DNA of 64,000 nt from Methanococcoides methylutens MM1 (GCF_000970325.1 NZ_CP009518.1:620001-684000), one strand, 5' to 3'; positions 27,771-37,412 are shown, counted from the stretch's first letter. Numbers and translations are program-made. The notes: a model not told the origin generated them from the sequence alone.

Positions 27771-28955
27771 GTGATAGGTATGTTGGGGGACATAACAAGA
27801 ACCATAATGTTAGTTTCAACAGTTTTAATTTTATTTACAACTGTGTGCATAGCGGCAGATTTTGAGGATTGTGCAGACTGTCATCAGGGATCCTATGATC
27901 AGTGGAGCTCTTCGGCTCATGGAATTGCAGATTGTGGAATATGCCATACTTCTGCAGATGGTGATTTTGAAGACCATATCGATGAACCTTCTGCTTCAGT
28001 CCCGGCTGCAGATCTGTCTTCTGAGGTGTGTGCCGATTGTCACGGTGCCATCTTTGCTGAGTGGAACGAGTTTGAAGGTGCTGATTTTGATATGGAAGCA
28101 ATGGCAAGCCACTCCGAGCCAACTGAGGTCGCAGAGCCTTTTGCTCTCCATTCAGGCACATCCTGCGTTGTTTGCAAGAGCACTGATGGTGGTATACTGA
28201 ACCTTGAAGAAGCAGATGTATATATGCTGAACGAGGAAGCTGCTCATGATATTGAAGTTACCGAATGGACAATATCATGTGTTGCATGCCATGACCCTCA
28301 TGCAGGTGGTCTCTGGCTGGAGGACAGTACGCAACTATGTGGAAACTGCCATAACACAGAAGGTGTTGTAGCAGATGGAACTGTTGATGTTGTAAGGCAT
28401 GCGCAGTGGGAAATGGTCAGTACCTCGATATATGTCGATGGTGGCCATCCGGAAATAGGTTGTGTTGATTGTCACATGGCAATGGTACCTTCGGATGATG
28501 GGATGACAACTGGTCATAATTTCGACTTTGATGCAGTAGCTCTTTCAGATCCGGATTCTTCCAATGGCTGTTATATGTGTCATCAGGACGAATTAGTGTC
28601 ATTGATCGAAGAAAAGCAGGAACCTGTATCCCAAAGGATCTCTGACCTTAACACGTTGAAGGATGAGGCAGATGTTGCTCTTGAAAGCGTCAATGGAACA
28701 GATGTCTACGAATCACAGCTTGCCAACTTTAACAACGGACTTTTCTATCTTACAGAAGTTGAAAATGATGGAAGTCTTGGCATTCATAATATGGTGCGTG
28801 CTGAATCCGATCTTGACATGGCAGAAGAGTATTTCAATTTAGTGATCGAAGGCGATTCAGACGCTGCTGAACCTTCGGACCAGATCCCTGCGATCGGTGT
28901 CCCGGTTGTAGTAATGATCCTTGCAGCAGTTGCAATTTTGATAAAGAGGGACTGA
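27771..28955 (+). CDS. Multiheme c-type cytochrome with eight haem-type sites, membrane-anchored
   Basis: A 394-aa extracytoplasmic protein. A signal peptide spans about residues 8-29. Haem-binding motifs start at C34, C55, C87, C132, C170, C190, C231 and C267. Seven are CxxCH; the fourth is CVVCK, with Lys replacing the axial His. The C-terminus is a single membrane helix (IGVPVVVMILAAVAILI) followed by KRD. Such cytochromes carry electrons to external acceptors in some Methanosarcinales. The Lys-type fourth haem recalls nitrite reductase active sites, but the protein is shorter than known octahaem reductases. Specific function is not known. Confidence 0.85.
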   Translation: MIGMLGDITRTIMLVSTVLILFTTVCIAADFEDCADCHQGSYDQWSSSAHGIADCGICHTSADGDFEDHIDEPSASVPAADLSSEVCADCHGAIFAEWNEFEGADFDMEAMASHSEPTEVAEPFALHSGTSCVVCKSTDGGILNLEEADVYMLNEEAAHDIEVTEWTISCVACHDPHAGGLWLEDSTQLCGNCHNTEGVVADGTVDVVRHAQWEMVSTSIYVDGGHPEIGCVDCHMAMVPSDDGMTTGHNFDFDAVALSDPDSSNGCYMCHQDELVSLIEEKQEPVSQRISDLNTLKDEADVALESVNGTDVYESQLANFNNGLFYLTEVENDGSLGIHNMVRAESDLDMAEEYFNLVIEGDSDAAEPSDQIPAIGVPVVVMILAAVAILIKRD

Positions 28956-28986
28956 TCATTGCCCCTCTTACCTATCTTTTTTAAAA

Positions 28987-29511
28987 TTAGTTTAATGCTT
29001 TGAGAACAGCTTTTCCATATTCTGTTGCGCTTTTAGGGTCTCTGCCAGTAACGATCTTTCCGTCTGAGATTACGCCTTTATCTTTGTGTTTGGCTCCCTT
29101 CTCCTTAAGTATACTGACGGTTTCATCGTTCTTGAACACGGTACTTTTCTTTCCTTCAAGAACACCTGCATTTGCGAGCACTACTGGTGATATGCATATC
29201 GCAGCTACGACCTTGCCTTGTTCGTTAGCTTTTCTTACAATATCCTGCAGTTCCTTGTTGTCCCAGAGATACTGCTTGGCACCTCCACCACCGGTAATGG
29301 ATATGGCATCATACTCATCGATGTTCACATCAGAGATTTTGATGTCAGGATTGACGTTTCCTCCGAGCATTCCTTTTGCTTTCTTAGTTTTATTGCTGGC
29401 GACGGTGACCTTTGCACCACTTTTCTCGAACACTTCCTTTGGTTCAAAAAATTCCTCGTCCCTGAAATTTTCCTGTGCCACTACCATGAGTATTTTCTTC
29501 TGGTCTGTCAT
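28987..29511 (-). CDS. DJ-1/PfpI-family protein
   Basis: A 174-aa class-I glutamine amidotransferase-like fold. The nucleophile-elbow cysteine is C106 (VAAICISPVVLA) and a conserved acidic residue sits at E19/E20. Members act as deglycases, proteases or chaperones; which applies cannot be told. ATG 29511 (MTDQKKILMV) has GGTGATC directly upstream and is favoured over a start at 29598. Confidence 0.9.
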   Translation of the reverse strand: MTDQKKILMVVAQENFRDEEFFEPKEVFEKSGAKVTVASNKTKKAKGMLGGNVNPDIKISDVNIDEYDAISITGGGGAKQYLWDNKELQDIVRKANEQGKVVAAICISPVVLANAGVLEGKKSTVFKNDETVSILKEKGAKHKDKGVISDGKIVTGRDPKSATEYGKAVLKALN

Positions 29512-29682
29512 TTGATCACCTTTTAGATTTAATTGTAAAATGTCATTCAGAGAAACATTTCTGTTAACCTTATGTTCTTGTACTATCTTATAAATCAATA
29601 GCGAAGTCTGGTTCTTTGTTCTATGGTTTCTTTTAGAAAATTGTTTAAGCTAACAGTACTTTAGAAAACTAGGTGTGAAAGA

Positions 29683-32505
29683 ATGGAACGTATTTACAAG
29701 TATTATCCGGAGGATTTTGGAGAACTGACTGTTAGGGTCATCCACATGGACCTTTTGTTCGATGTTTATGATGATCACACTTATGTGACCTCTGACCTTA
29801 AGGTCAGGACTCTTGAAGAGCCTATAGGGTCTCTTGACCTGAACTGCCGTGATCTTGACATTAAGAAGATCAGTTGTGAGGATTGTGATGTGTCCTATGA
29901 TTACAGGAAGGCTGAGCATATCCTAACCATCGAATTTGGTTGTCAGGTTCCTTCTGATACTGAAATTGTGATCCATACGGAAACCGTCTGCAAACCAACA
30001 CGCAACATCCTTGAAGGTCTCTATTATGATGAAACGCCTGCAGGCGCACCTCCTCAGCAGATAACTCAGTGTCAGCAGTGGGGATTCCAGCGTATCGTTC
30101 CATGTATCGATGACATGACAGCCAAATGCACTTACAGGACCACCATCATTGCAGATGAGCGATATACCAATCTCATCACCAATGGCGATGTGGTGGAGGA
30201 AAAACACTCTGTTGGTAATGGCAGGGCAAAGATCGTCTATGACAATTCCGTCACACCAATGGCAACTTACCTTTTCTTCCTCGGGGTTGGCACCTATCGT
30301 ACCTTCACAAGGGAGTTCGAATATCCTGATGGCCACACTTTCAATCTGGAGCTGCTTGTACCTCCGGAGTCAGATGCCTATCCTGCAGAAAAGGCACTTG
30401 ATGTGATATATGATTCTGTGATGTGGACCTATCTTTTCACAGGTCCTGAGCAGTATAATGACATTGACAAAAGAAAGGAGATATATGATCTTGTCAGGGT
30501 ACGTGATGCACTTAAATCAGAAGGAAACACTGATGACCTGAAGTTCATGCGTGATGAGCTGATGAAACTTGACAGCTCACTTATTATGGGTTACAAGTAC
30601 ACTGGAACCGTCTATCGAGAGATCGGGATGCAGAATTCCGATTTTGGTGGTATGGAGAATGTCGGTAACACTACAATAACGACCAACCGTATCATGCCCT
30701 ATCCGGAGACCACAGACCCTTCATTCGAATACATGGTTCGGGTCAAGGTCCATGAATACTATCATAACATTAATGGTTCCGAGGTTACGGGGTGGAGTCC
30801 GTTCGAGATATGGCTCAATGAGGCTGTGACCGTTCACATAGAACATCAGTTCCATGCGTTCATCTTCGGGGAGAACTACAGTCGTTTGTCAAATGTCCTG
30901 GATCTTCTGGCACCAGGAGTTGGTACCTTTGCACTCGACAGTGGTGCAGCTTCCATGTCCATAGTTCCTGAAGGTTTCAATGATCCCAATGATCTGATCA
31001 CAGCAGTGACCTATGTAAAGGCCCCCGAGTTCGTGAGGATGCTGGAAACGTTGATGGGCAAGGAAGTCTTTGCCCGTGCTCTTGATGTTTACCATACTAA
31101 GTTCAGCCACTCAAATGCCACAGGTTCCGATTGGCTGAAGACCATGGAGGAAGTTTCAGGAATGGACTTTTCCGAAATGTCCGAGACCTGGCTGTCACAG
31201 ACTAAATTCCCAATGGTTCATGTTGATACTTCATACGACCCGAAGGACAGTTCTTTTACGCTGGATATCCATCAGGATGTTCCTGAAGGCGGAAAACACT
31301 GGGAATTCCCCTTTGTTGCAGCTCTTGTGGATGAGGGTGGAAATGATATTGTGCAGATCAATGAATGGATCGATTCGGTGGATGCCAGCATCCGGATAGA
31401 GGATGTTGAGGCGCCGGCCTTTGTATCTGTGAACCGCGACTATTCGTTCTATGGAAAGGTGGTTCGCGAGGTTTCCGATGAGGAGCTTCTGCTGCAGGTT
31501 AGAAAGGACAGCGATATGATCAACCGTTTCATTGCTTATTATACGCTTGTTGACAGGGAAAAGATGCGTCTGATAGATAATCCGAAGGCGCAGGTATCCG
31601 AGATGTTCATTGAGCTGTTCAATGACCTGATCAACGATGATCTGTTGATGGAAGAGGTTGGTGGCCAGTTCCTTGCTATCTTTGAGTCGGTAGAGGATGA
31701 ACGGCTTGCACACAGTTACCAGCTTCTCTATGATGTGAAAAAACGTATCCTTGAAGGTATTGCGAGGAACAATACGGTTTCCCTGCTTAATTTATATCAC
31801 AAATACCTGAAGATGGCAATACCTCAGGATGATACTCTTGAGGAGCATGCACGCGTCATCAAAGCACGTCAGGTAATGAACGCTGTATTGCGTATAATTG
31901 CTACCCTTGATACTCCGTTCGTGCATCAGTTGTGCAAGAAGCAGTTCTTTGAAGCATCATGTGCAAGCGACAGGCTAGTAGCTTTTGACTGTTACATCAA
32001 CAGTTCTGCCGAGGATAAGATGGAATTGCTGTGGGATTTCATGGAGGATTCCAGGAAGAACCTTGTTGCCTGGGAGGCGTTCCTTTCAATAGTTGCAGGA
32101 AACAGCAGTTCTGATGCTGTCTCTATTGTAAAGGAAATTGAATCTTCTGACTCTTTCCGCATTGAGCAGGCCAACGATCAGCGTGCTCTGTATGGTGGTT
32201 TTGGCAGGAACAGGAAGATATCTTTGCAGACCGAAGAAGGGCGTGAACTTCTGCATTCGATCCTGCTCAAGCTCTCTTCTGTCAACGAGTACAGTACCAC
32301 AAATCTTCTCAATGTCTTCGCAAATATCGACCTGATGGAGGAAGAATATCATATTCCTCTGGTTTCCATACTTGCTGATATGCTTGACACTCTCGATCCG
32401 GAGAAGGTTCCAAGTGTCTACAACAGGATCAGGAAATTACTGCAGGGCTCTCCGAACGCAGTGGCTGCCTATGAGGCAGATGCTGGCAAACTAAAAGGCA
32501 TGTGA
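29683..32505 (+). CDS. M1-family metallo-aminopeptidase
   Basis: A 940-aa zinc aminopeptidase. Exopeptidase motif GGMENVGNT at 322-330; zinc site H357-E358-x2-H361 with the third ligand E380 after 18 residues (LNEA). An N-terminal beta domain precedes and a long helical C-terminal domain follows, the standard M1 layout. It probably trims peptides made by the proteasome. No signal peptide, so cytosolic. AGGTGTGA precedes the ATG. Confidence 0.93.
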   Translation: MERIYKYYPEDFGELTVRVIHMDLLFDVYDDHTYVTSDLKVRTLEEPIGSLDLNCRDLDIKKISCEDCDVSYDYRKAEHILTIEFGCQVPSDTEIVIHTETVCKPTRNILEGLYYDETPAGAPPQQITQCQQWGFQRIVPCIDDMTAKCTYRTTIIADERYTNLITNGDVVEEKHSVGNGRAKIVYDNSVTPMATYLFFLGVGTYRTFTREFEYPDGHTFNLELLVPPESDAYPAEKALDVIYDSVMWTYLFTGPEQYNDIDKRKEIYDLVRVRDALKSEGNTDDLKFMRDELMKLDSSLIMGYKYTGTVYREIGMQNSDFGGMENVGNTTITTNRIMPYPETTDPSFEYMVRVKVHEYYHNINGSEVTGWSPFEIWLNEAVTVHIEHQFHAFIFGENYSRLSNVLDLLAPGVGTFALDSGAASMSIVPEGFNDPNDLITAVTYVKAPEFVRMLETLMGKEVFARALDVYHTKFSHSNATGSDWLKTMEEVSGMDFSEMSETWLSQTKFPMVHVDTSYDPKDSSFTLDIHQDVPEGGKHWEFPFVAALVDEGGNDIVQINEWIDSVDASIRIEDVEAPAFVSVNRDYSFYGKVVREVSDEELLLQVRKDSDMINRFIAYYTLVDREKMRLIDNPKAQVSEMFIELFNDLINDDLLMEEVGGQFLAIFESVEDERLAHSYQLLYDVKKRILEGIARNNTVSLLNLYHKYLKMAIPQDDTLEEHARVIKARQVMNAVLRIIATLDTPFVHQLCKKQFFEASCASDRLVAFDCYINSSAEDKMELLWDFMEDSRKNLVAWEAFLSIVAGNSSSDAVSIVKEIESSDSFRIEQANDQRALYGGFGRNRKISLQTEEGRELLHSILLKLSSVNEYSTTNLLNVFANIDLMEEEYHIPLVSILADMLDTLDPEKVPSVYNRIRKLLQGSPNAVAAYEADAGKLKGM

Positions 32506-32585
32506 TGGATCGTTGTTTGCTCCTTAATTTCAGAAAATCGTTAAAACAGGAACAAGAGTATTGCTTCAGGAGTATTACAGGGGAA

Positions 32586-33275
32586 TTATTTCACATTCTC
32601 CTCGATCTTTTTATTTTCGAGTACAATGTCAAGGACTTCTGTAATTCCTGATAATACGATATCTGCTTCAACGTTATCGGAGTAGTGCCTCCTGTCCCCA
32701 TAAGCTGCGTAAGCGGTTACCATTCCTATTATTCTTGCTGGTTCTATATCCCTTCCGGGGCTGTCTCCTACAAAAAGTGCCTGTTGCGGGCAAATGTCCA
32801 GAAGATCAAGTGCAAAATAGAATACTTTGTGGTCAGGCTTTTTGGCACCTGTCATGTCATTTGTAACTATAATATCAAAATATTCCTTTATTTGCATCCT
32901 CTCAAGTCTTTTCATGGCATTGTTGGAGTGAGCATCGGTGACAAGTGCCAGGGAAATGCGTTGTTCTTTCAGTATTTCAAGTGTCTGCTTCACTCCCGGG
33001 TAAAGCACAAGAGCTTCCAGTTTGATGGTCTCATAGATCCTGCAGCAGACCTCGTAATCCTCTTGGGAGTAAAGTTCGTTGTCCAGAAGGTAGTCCCTGA
33101 TGTTCTCGAGGTCTTCAAATCCGGGTGTTCCACGCAGGAAATATCCTAGCATGTCCTCAGGGTCTCCTCCTCCCAGATGTTCGACCATCCTTTTACACGC
33201 AGTAAGCTTTGCTTCCAGAAAATCAAAAAGGGTGTTGTCCATGTCAAAGAGTACTGCCTTTATGCTCCTTTCCAT
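32586..33275 (-). CDS. HAD-superfamily hydrolase
   Basis: A 229-aa phosphatase of the phosphoglycolate phosphatase-like group. Nucleophile motif FDMDNTLFDF (D11, D13), helical cap, motif II VTDAH, Lys in GAKKPDHKVF and motif IV GDSPGRDI. Substrate unknown. Starts at ATG 33293 and TTG 33305 are also open; ATG 33275 is chosen because it begins one strand before motif I and GGAGG lies 11 nt upstream. It runs directly on from the small membrane protein gene. Confidence 0.88.
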   Translation of the reverse strand: MERSIKAVLFDMDNTLFDFLEAKLTACKRMVEHLGGGDPEDMLGYFLRGTPGFEDLENIRDYLLDNELYSQEDYEVCCRIYETIKLEALVLYPGVKQTLEILKEQRISLALVTDAHSNNAMKRLERMQIKEYFDIIVTNDMTGAKKPDHKVFYFALDLLDICPQQALFVGDSPGRDIEPARIIGMVTAYAAYGDRRHYSDNVEADIVLSGITEVLDIVLENKKIEENVK

Positions 33276-33294
33276 GGATCTGATTGCCTCCATT

Positions 33295-33648
33295 TCAATA
33301 CTCAAAAAAGGCGAGATATCCTGGTAATCCCAGATTAAGGATTGGTATAAATATTACCAGTCCCAGCCATTTAGACTTATTAACGGCAAATGCGATCTGT
33401 CCCCATATGTATGCGAGATATATGATGTTCACAAAAGGTATGAAGAACGGTACAACTGCGAAGAGTGAAAATCTGCATATCCTTACCATCAGGACAAGGT
33501 TCAGTATGGGTATCCATGCCATCCACCAACCTTCTGTCTGTGTTTTTCCAGCGATAACCTGCAATGAATAGGCAAAGTATATATAGAAAAGTATCGATGC
33601 GAATAAATGTGATATTCCAAATCCTGGGAATAGTGAAACGATGTCCAT
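33295..33648 (-). CDS. Small membrane protein, DUF5684-like
   Basis: A 117-aa protein with three to four hydrophobic segments. The pattern WWMAWIPILNLVLMVRI, FFIPFVNIIYL and WLGLVIFIPILNL matches the small DUF5684-type membrane family found widely in bacteria and some archaea. Function unknown. It lies just upstream of the HAD gene on the same strand. Confidence 0.7.
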   Translation of the reverse strand: MDIVSLFPGFGISHLFASILFYIYFAYSLQVIAGKTQTEGWWMAWIPILNLVLMVRICRFSLFAVVPFFIPFVNIIYLAYIWGQIAFAVNKSKWLGLVIFIPILNLGLPGYLAFFEY

Positions 33649-33745
33649 CTTATTTGCTCCTATTCATGAAATTGGAACCTCGGATATTTATTCATACCGG
33701 TGATGCTGGCGATGTTCTATATAGTGTTAATTCATATGGTCTCTC

Positions 33746-34648
33746 ATGGGTTCAGCACCTGTAAAGGGCTACATGGAGATCACTGCCGGCTGTATCATCT
33801 ACGGGATGGTGGGTGTATTCCTTGCATTTATACATGATATGGGCACGCTGCCTATTATATTCTATAAGCTTCTGATAGGCATATTCTTCATGCTGGCTTA
33901 TCTGTATCTACGTGGGGATCTGGGAATTCTCCGATTGGGTGGTAAGAGACGTCACCTGCTGCTTCTTGGTATTTTCAAATTGATGACCATATCTTTCTAT
34001 TTCACATGTATTATTTATTCAGGTCTTTCGATAGCGATACTTCTGCTATATACAGCACCTATGTATGTGACTATACTATCCCCGATCGTGTTGGGTGAGA
34101 AGGTGACACGATCAGGTCTTGTCGGACTGGTACTTTCCATGATCGGTATTATTCTCATTGTTGATCCTGCAACACTTGTTCGTTCAGGTATTGATGATAT
34201 TCATTTTATTGGTATGGCAGCAGGTATTCTGTCAGGAATCTCTTTTAGTTTCATCATTATGACTGCACGTTATGTGAGGGATGAATACTCGGGCTTTTCA
34301 CAATTCTTCTGGGCAACGGTATTTTGTGTTGTTGTGCTCGTGCCTTTTGCTCCAACGGTTTCCATTCCAGTTCTCAGGGAGAATTTCCTGATGCTACTTC
34401 TTTTTGGTCTGGTGAACACGAGCATAAGCGGGGTTCTATATTTCAATGGGCTTTCAAGGGTGAGGACACAGGCCGCCAGCATACTTGCGATGCTTGAGCC
34501 TGTAAGTGGTATCTTCTTCGATTATACCATCCTTCATAGTGCGATCTTTGCGGAGACAATTGTGGGTTGCGTGTTCATAATTGGAGGTGCTCTTCTTGCA
34601 GTATCGGAACATCTCTCTTTTGGAAAGTATCTTAAATTTGAGACCTGA
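33746..34648 (+). CDS. EamA/DMT-family transporter
   Basis: A 300-aa membrane protein with ten predicted helices in two EamA repeats (first from GCIIYGMVGVFLAF, second from GMAAGILSGISFSFII). These are exporters or uniporters of metabolites such as amino acids; the substrate is not predictable. The ATG at 33746 has no strong ribosome site. It is divergent from the small membrane protein gene. Confidence 0.88.
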   Translation: MGSAPVKGYMEITAGCIIYGMVGVFLAFIHDMGTLPIIFYKLLIGIFFMLAYLYLRGDLGILRLGGKRRHLLLLGIFKLMTISFYFTCIIYSGLSIAILLLYTAPMYVTILSPIVLGEKVTRSGLVGLVLSMIGIILIVDPATLVRSGIDDIHFIGMAAGILSGISFSFIIMTARYVRDEYSGFSQFFWATVFCVVVLVPFAPTVSIPVLRENFLMLLLFGLVNTSISGVLYFNGLSRVRTQAASILAMLEPVSGIFFDYTILHSAIFAETIVGCVFIIGGALLAVSEHLSFGKYLKFET

Positions 34649-34845
34649 ATTTTGATGTGGTTTTCCACTTTGATGTTTTTTTATGACAATTGCCTGCATG
34701 AAAAATCCTCAAGCGGGGATTCGACATGAATATATACGAGATCGTTGTTTGATGGTATATTCTGGTATGGCATAATGAGGAATTTTCTGGCGAACATGCC
34801 AAAGAATTGCAATAAATAAGGTTATATACCAGAAATCGCATATTC
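34649..34845. other. Intergenic region before the uS13 group
   Basis: No gene seen. CTGGTAT (about 34763-34770) and ATACCAG (about 34826-34832) form a distant inverted repeat. GTTATATACC (34821-34830) is the best TATA box for the uS13 operon and predicts a start near 34850. Confidence 0.4.
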
Positions 34846-34946
34846 AGCGAAGTCGCTTTTGAATTTATAAAAATTTAGAAAGCCACAAGGCTGTGTCGGA
34901 ACCAATGAGTTCCGAGGCTACGGGGTGTTGATTCACCCTTAAGGAG
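34846..34946 (+). promoter_or_regulatory. Structured leader of the uS13-uS4-uS11-rpo3 operon
   Basis: Consecutive stems: AGCG/CGCT (34846-34849 with 34854-34857), AGCC/GGCT (34881-34884 with 34889-34892), TCGGAAC/GTTCCGA (34896-34902 with 34909-34915) and GGGTG/CACCC (34923-34927 with 34934-34938). The AGCC strand can pair instead with GGCT at 34916-34919, which would enclose the second hairpin. AAGGAGGAT (34940-34948) is the ribosome site for uS13. Confidence 0.5.
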
Positions 34947-34954
34947 GATATTAT

Positions 34955-35401
34955 ATGGCAGACGAAGAAATTAGACATCTGGTTCGTATAATGAATACTG
35001 ACCTGCAGGGAAGCCAGCGGGTAAAGTACGCATTGACCGGTATCCGTGGTATCGGATTAAGAACCTCTCGTGTTATAGTAGACAGTACCGGTGTTGATCC
35101 GGACGCAGTGATCGGTTACCTCCCTGATGAGGACATCGCAAAACTTGATTCTGCAATTGCACAGTTCGAGCAGAACCTTCCTGTATGGATGATCAACAGG
35201 CAGCGCGACCCAATCTCTGGTGAAAACAAGCACCTTCTTGGTCAGGATATCATCATGACCCTTAAAGAGGATCTTAACGACCTCAAGAAATCACGTGCAT
35301 ACCGTGGTCTCAGACATGAGAGAGGTCTCAAGGTCAGAGGACAGAGAACCAAGTCCACAGGAAGACGTGGTAGCACCATTGGTGTAAGGAAGAAGAAATG
35401 A
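34955..35401 (+). CDS. rps13: Ribosomal protein uS13
   Basis: A 148-aa small-subunit head protein that contacts t[24 protein letters not shown] and the C-terminal [20 protein letters not shown] are typical of archaea. First gene of a four-gene operon. Confidence 0.97.
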   Translation: MADEEIRHLVRIMNTDLQGSQRVKYALTGIRGIGLRTSRVIVDSTGVDPDAVIGYLPDEDIAKLDSAIAQFEQNLPVWMINRQRDPISGENKHLLGQDIIMTLKEDLNDLKKSRAYRGLRHERGLKVRGQRTKSTGRRGSTIGVRKKK

Positions 35402-35413
35402 AGGTGATGCAAT

Positions 35414-35968
35414 ATGGTATATCCTGGTAAAAGTACAAAATCTTATGATACACCAAAGCACCCCTGGCAGGCTGCCAGGATGGCTACTGAGGTTGAGCTC
35501 GTTAAAAAGTATGGTCTCCGTAACAAGAAGGAACTCTGGAAATCTCACAGTGTACTGAGAAGGTTCAGGGCAGACGCAAGGCGTCTTCTTGCTGAATCCG
35601 CAGAGTCCGAACTTACAGGCCATGCAAAGACGGAAGCAGACCAGATCCTTGCAAAACTGATCAGGTTCTCAATTCTGAAATCAGACTCTAACATTGATGA
35701 TATTCTTGGTCTCCAGACCGAGACAATTCTGGAGCGCAGACTTCAGACACAGGTCCACAGGCTTGGATTTGCCCGCACTGCACGTCAGGCAAGGCAGTTC
35801 ATTACCCACGGTCACATCGCAATCGATGGTAAGAGGGTAACAGTTCCTGGTATGATGGTCACAAAGGAGCAGGAAATGGCGATCGACTACTACGGTAAGT
35901 CTCCAATTTCCAAGGAAGCTCACCCTGAAAGACCTGCACAGATCGCATCATCACTCGTAGAGGAATAA
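35414..35968 (+). CDS. rps4: Ribosomal protein uS4
   Basis: A 184-aa 16S rRNA assembly protein of the archaeal type with an S4 domain ([20 protein letters not shown]). AAGGTGATG precedes the ATG. Spacing to uS13 and uS11 is short. Confidence 0.97.
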   Translation: MVYPGKSTKSYDTPKHPWQAARMATEVELVKKYGLRNKKELWKSHSVLRRFRADARRLLAESAESELTGHAKTEADQILAKLIRFSILKSDSNIDDILGLQTETILERRLQTQVHRLGFARTARQARQFITHGHIAIDGKRVTVPGMMVTKEQEMAIDYYGKSPISKEAHPERPAQIASSLVEE

Positions 35969-35981
35969 GGAGGAGTAAAAT

Positions 35982-36362
35982 ATGGCAAACGGAATCTGGG
36001 GTGTTGCACACATCAAATGTTCATTTAACAACACGATCATCACCGTGACAGATCTCACTGGTGCAGAGACCATCGCAAAATCCTCTGGTGGAATGGTTGT
36101 AAAGGCAGCAAGGGATGAAAGCTCCCCATATACTGCTATGCAGATGGCAAGCCAGCTTGCAGATACCCTCAAAGACAAGGGTATCGAGGGTGTTCACATC
36201 AAGGTCAGGGCACCTGGAGGAAACAAGCAGAGGAGTCCGGGTCCAGGCGCACAGGCTGCGATCAGGGCATTCGCAAGGGCAGGCGTCAGGATCGGCAGGA
36301 TCGAAGACGTTACACCAGTACCACACGATGGAACTCGTCCAAAAGGCGGAAGGCGTGTATAA
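35982..36362 (+). CDS. rps11: Ribosomal protein uS11
   Basis: A 126-aa platform protein. [20 protein letters not shown] and the C-terminal [20 protein letters not shown] are signatures. GGAGGAGT precedes the ATG. Confidence 0.97.
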   Translation: MANGIWGVAHIKCSFNNTIITVTDLTGAETIAKSSGGMVVKAARDESSPYTAMQMASQLADTLKDKGIEGVHIKVRAPGGNKQRSPGPGAQAAIRAFARAGVRIGRIEDVTPVPHDGTRPKGGRRV

Positions 36363-36385
36363 TCACAAAGAACAGAGGTTTTCCA

Positions 36386-37189
36386 ATGGAAATAGATATA
36401 CTTGAGTTATCCGATAGATCAGCAAAGTTCATTTTATCCGGCACAACCGCAGCTTTTGCAAATGGTGTCCGCAGGGCTATGCTCGCAGATGTACCTACGC
36501 TAGCGATCGATGACGTGAATATCTATAATAATACTTCTGTTCTGTATGACGAACAGCTGGCATTGAGGTTGGGTCTGATCCCCCTCACATCCAGTCTTGA
36601 GGACTTTGTGCCGCAGGATAAGTGTACCTGTGAAGGTGCTGGCTGTCCTGCATGTACTGTTTCTTTGACTCTCAGCGCTGAAGCAGGTGAAGAGGAGCAG
36701 GTCATCGTTCATTCCGGTGACATCGTCTCATCTGATCCCAATGTACAGCCAGCAGACAAGACTATCCCTATAATTGATCTCAGGACCGGCCAGAAGGTCG
36801 TTCTTGAAGCAATTGCACATATGGGCTATGGTAATGAGCATGCAAAGTGGCAGGCAGGCGTTGCCTGTGGCTACAAGAACATGCCTGTTATTACCATTGA
36901 AGGATGCGACAGGTGCGGCATATGCGTCAATGCATGTCCAAGGAACATAATTCAGCTCGGTGAGGAATCTGCTGAGGTCGCCAAAGAGGACCTTCTCAGG
37001 TGTTCATTGTGCAGATTATGCCAGGATTCATGCGATATAGATGCCATTACCGTTAGTGCAGATGAAAAATCTTTCATTTTCACGATGGAATCCGATGGTT
37101 CATACACTGCTCAACAGTTAATCTTAAATGCAGTGAATACGATTAAAGGAAAAGCCTCTGAGATGCAAGGCATCTTGGACACACTGTAA
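36386..37189 (+). CDS. rpo3: RNA polymerase subunit Rpo3 (RpoD) with two [4Fe-4S] sites
   Basis: Archaeal counterpart of bacterial alpha/eukaryotic Rpb3; platforms polymerase assembly with Rpo11, Rpo10 and Rpo12. 267 aa. A zinc-like cluster is at C80, C82, C87, C90. A ferredoxin-like domain has two complete motifs, C174/177/180/184 and C206/209/212/216. Methanosarcina Rpo3 is known to carry such clusters, which may tie polymerase assembly to redox state. End of the ribosomal operon. Confidence 0.95.
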   Translation: MEIDILELSDRSAKFILSGTTAAFANGVRRAMLADVPTLAIDDVNIYNNTSVLYDEQLALRLGLIPLTSSLEDFVPQDKCTCEGAGCPACTVSLTLSAEAGEEEQVIVHSGDIVSSDPNVQPADKTIPIIDLRTGQKVVLEAIAHMGYGNEHAKWQAGVACGYKNMPVITIEGCDRCGICVNACPRNIIQLGEESAEVAKEDLLRCSLCRLCQDSCDIDAITVSADEKSFIFTMESDGSYTAQQLILNAVNTIKGKASEMQGILDTL

Positions 37190-37192
37190 ATC

Positions 37193-37213
37193 GGAAATAT
37201 CAATTTCCTTTTT
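37193..37213 (+). terminator. Probable terminator after rpo3
   Basis: GGAAAT (37193-37198) and ATTTCC (37203-37208) pair around an ATCA loop, followed by TTTTT. It lies three bases after the rpo3 stop and before the tRNA-Leu pair. Confidence 0.5.
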
Positions 37214-37243
37214 ACTTTATTTAATTTCATAAGTATCCCGTGT

Positions 37244-37331
37244 GCGGGGGTTGCCCAGCCAGGCCAAAGGCGCTAGGTTGAGGGCCTAGTCTCGTAGGAG
37301 TTCGTGTGTTCGAATCACACCTCCCGCACCA
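37244..37331 (+). tRNA. tRNA-Leu (GAG), copy 1
   Basis: Acceptor GCGGGGG/CTCCCGC, anticodon stem CTAGG/CCTAG with loop TTGAGGG (anticodon GAG, codon CUC), long variable arm, T arm GTGTG-TTCGAAT-CACAC, discriminator A and an encoded CCA. Identical to copy 2 over 88 nt. Confidence 0.96.
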
Positions 37332-37412
37332 AACCAATTTCGGTAAATTCCGAAAAGCACGGTCCTGAGATCTTTCAGGACGGTAACTCGATAAATCAAC
37401 AACATCCACTTT

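Noticed and set aside
34700-34740. Possible attachment site similar to the tRNA-Ser 3' end
   Set aside because: Only about ten bases resemble the T arm on the opposite strand; too short to support an integration scar.
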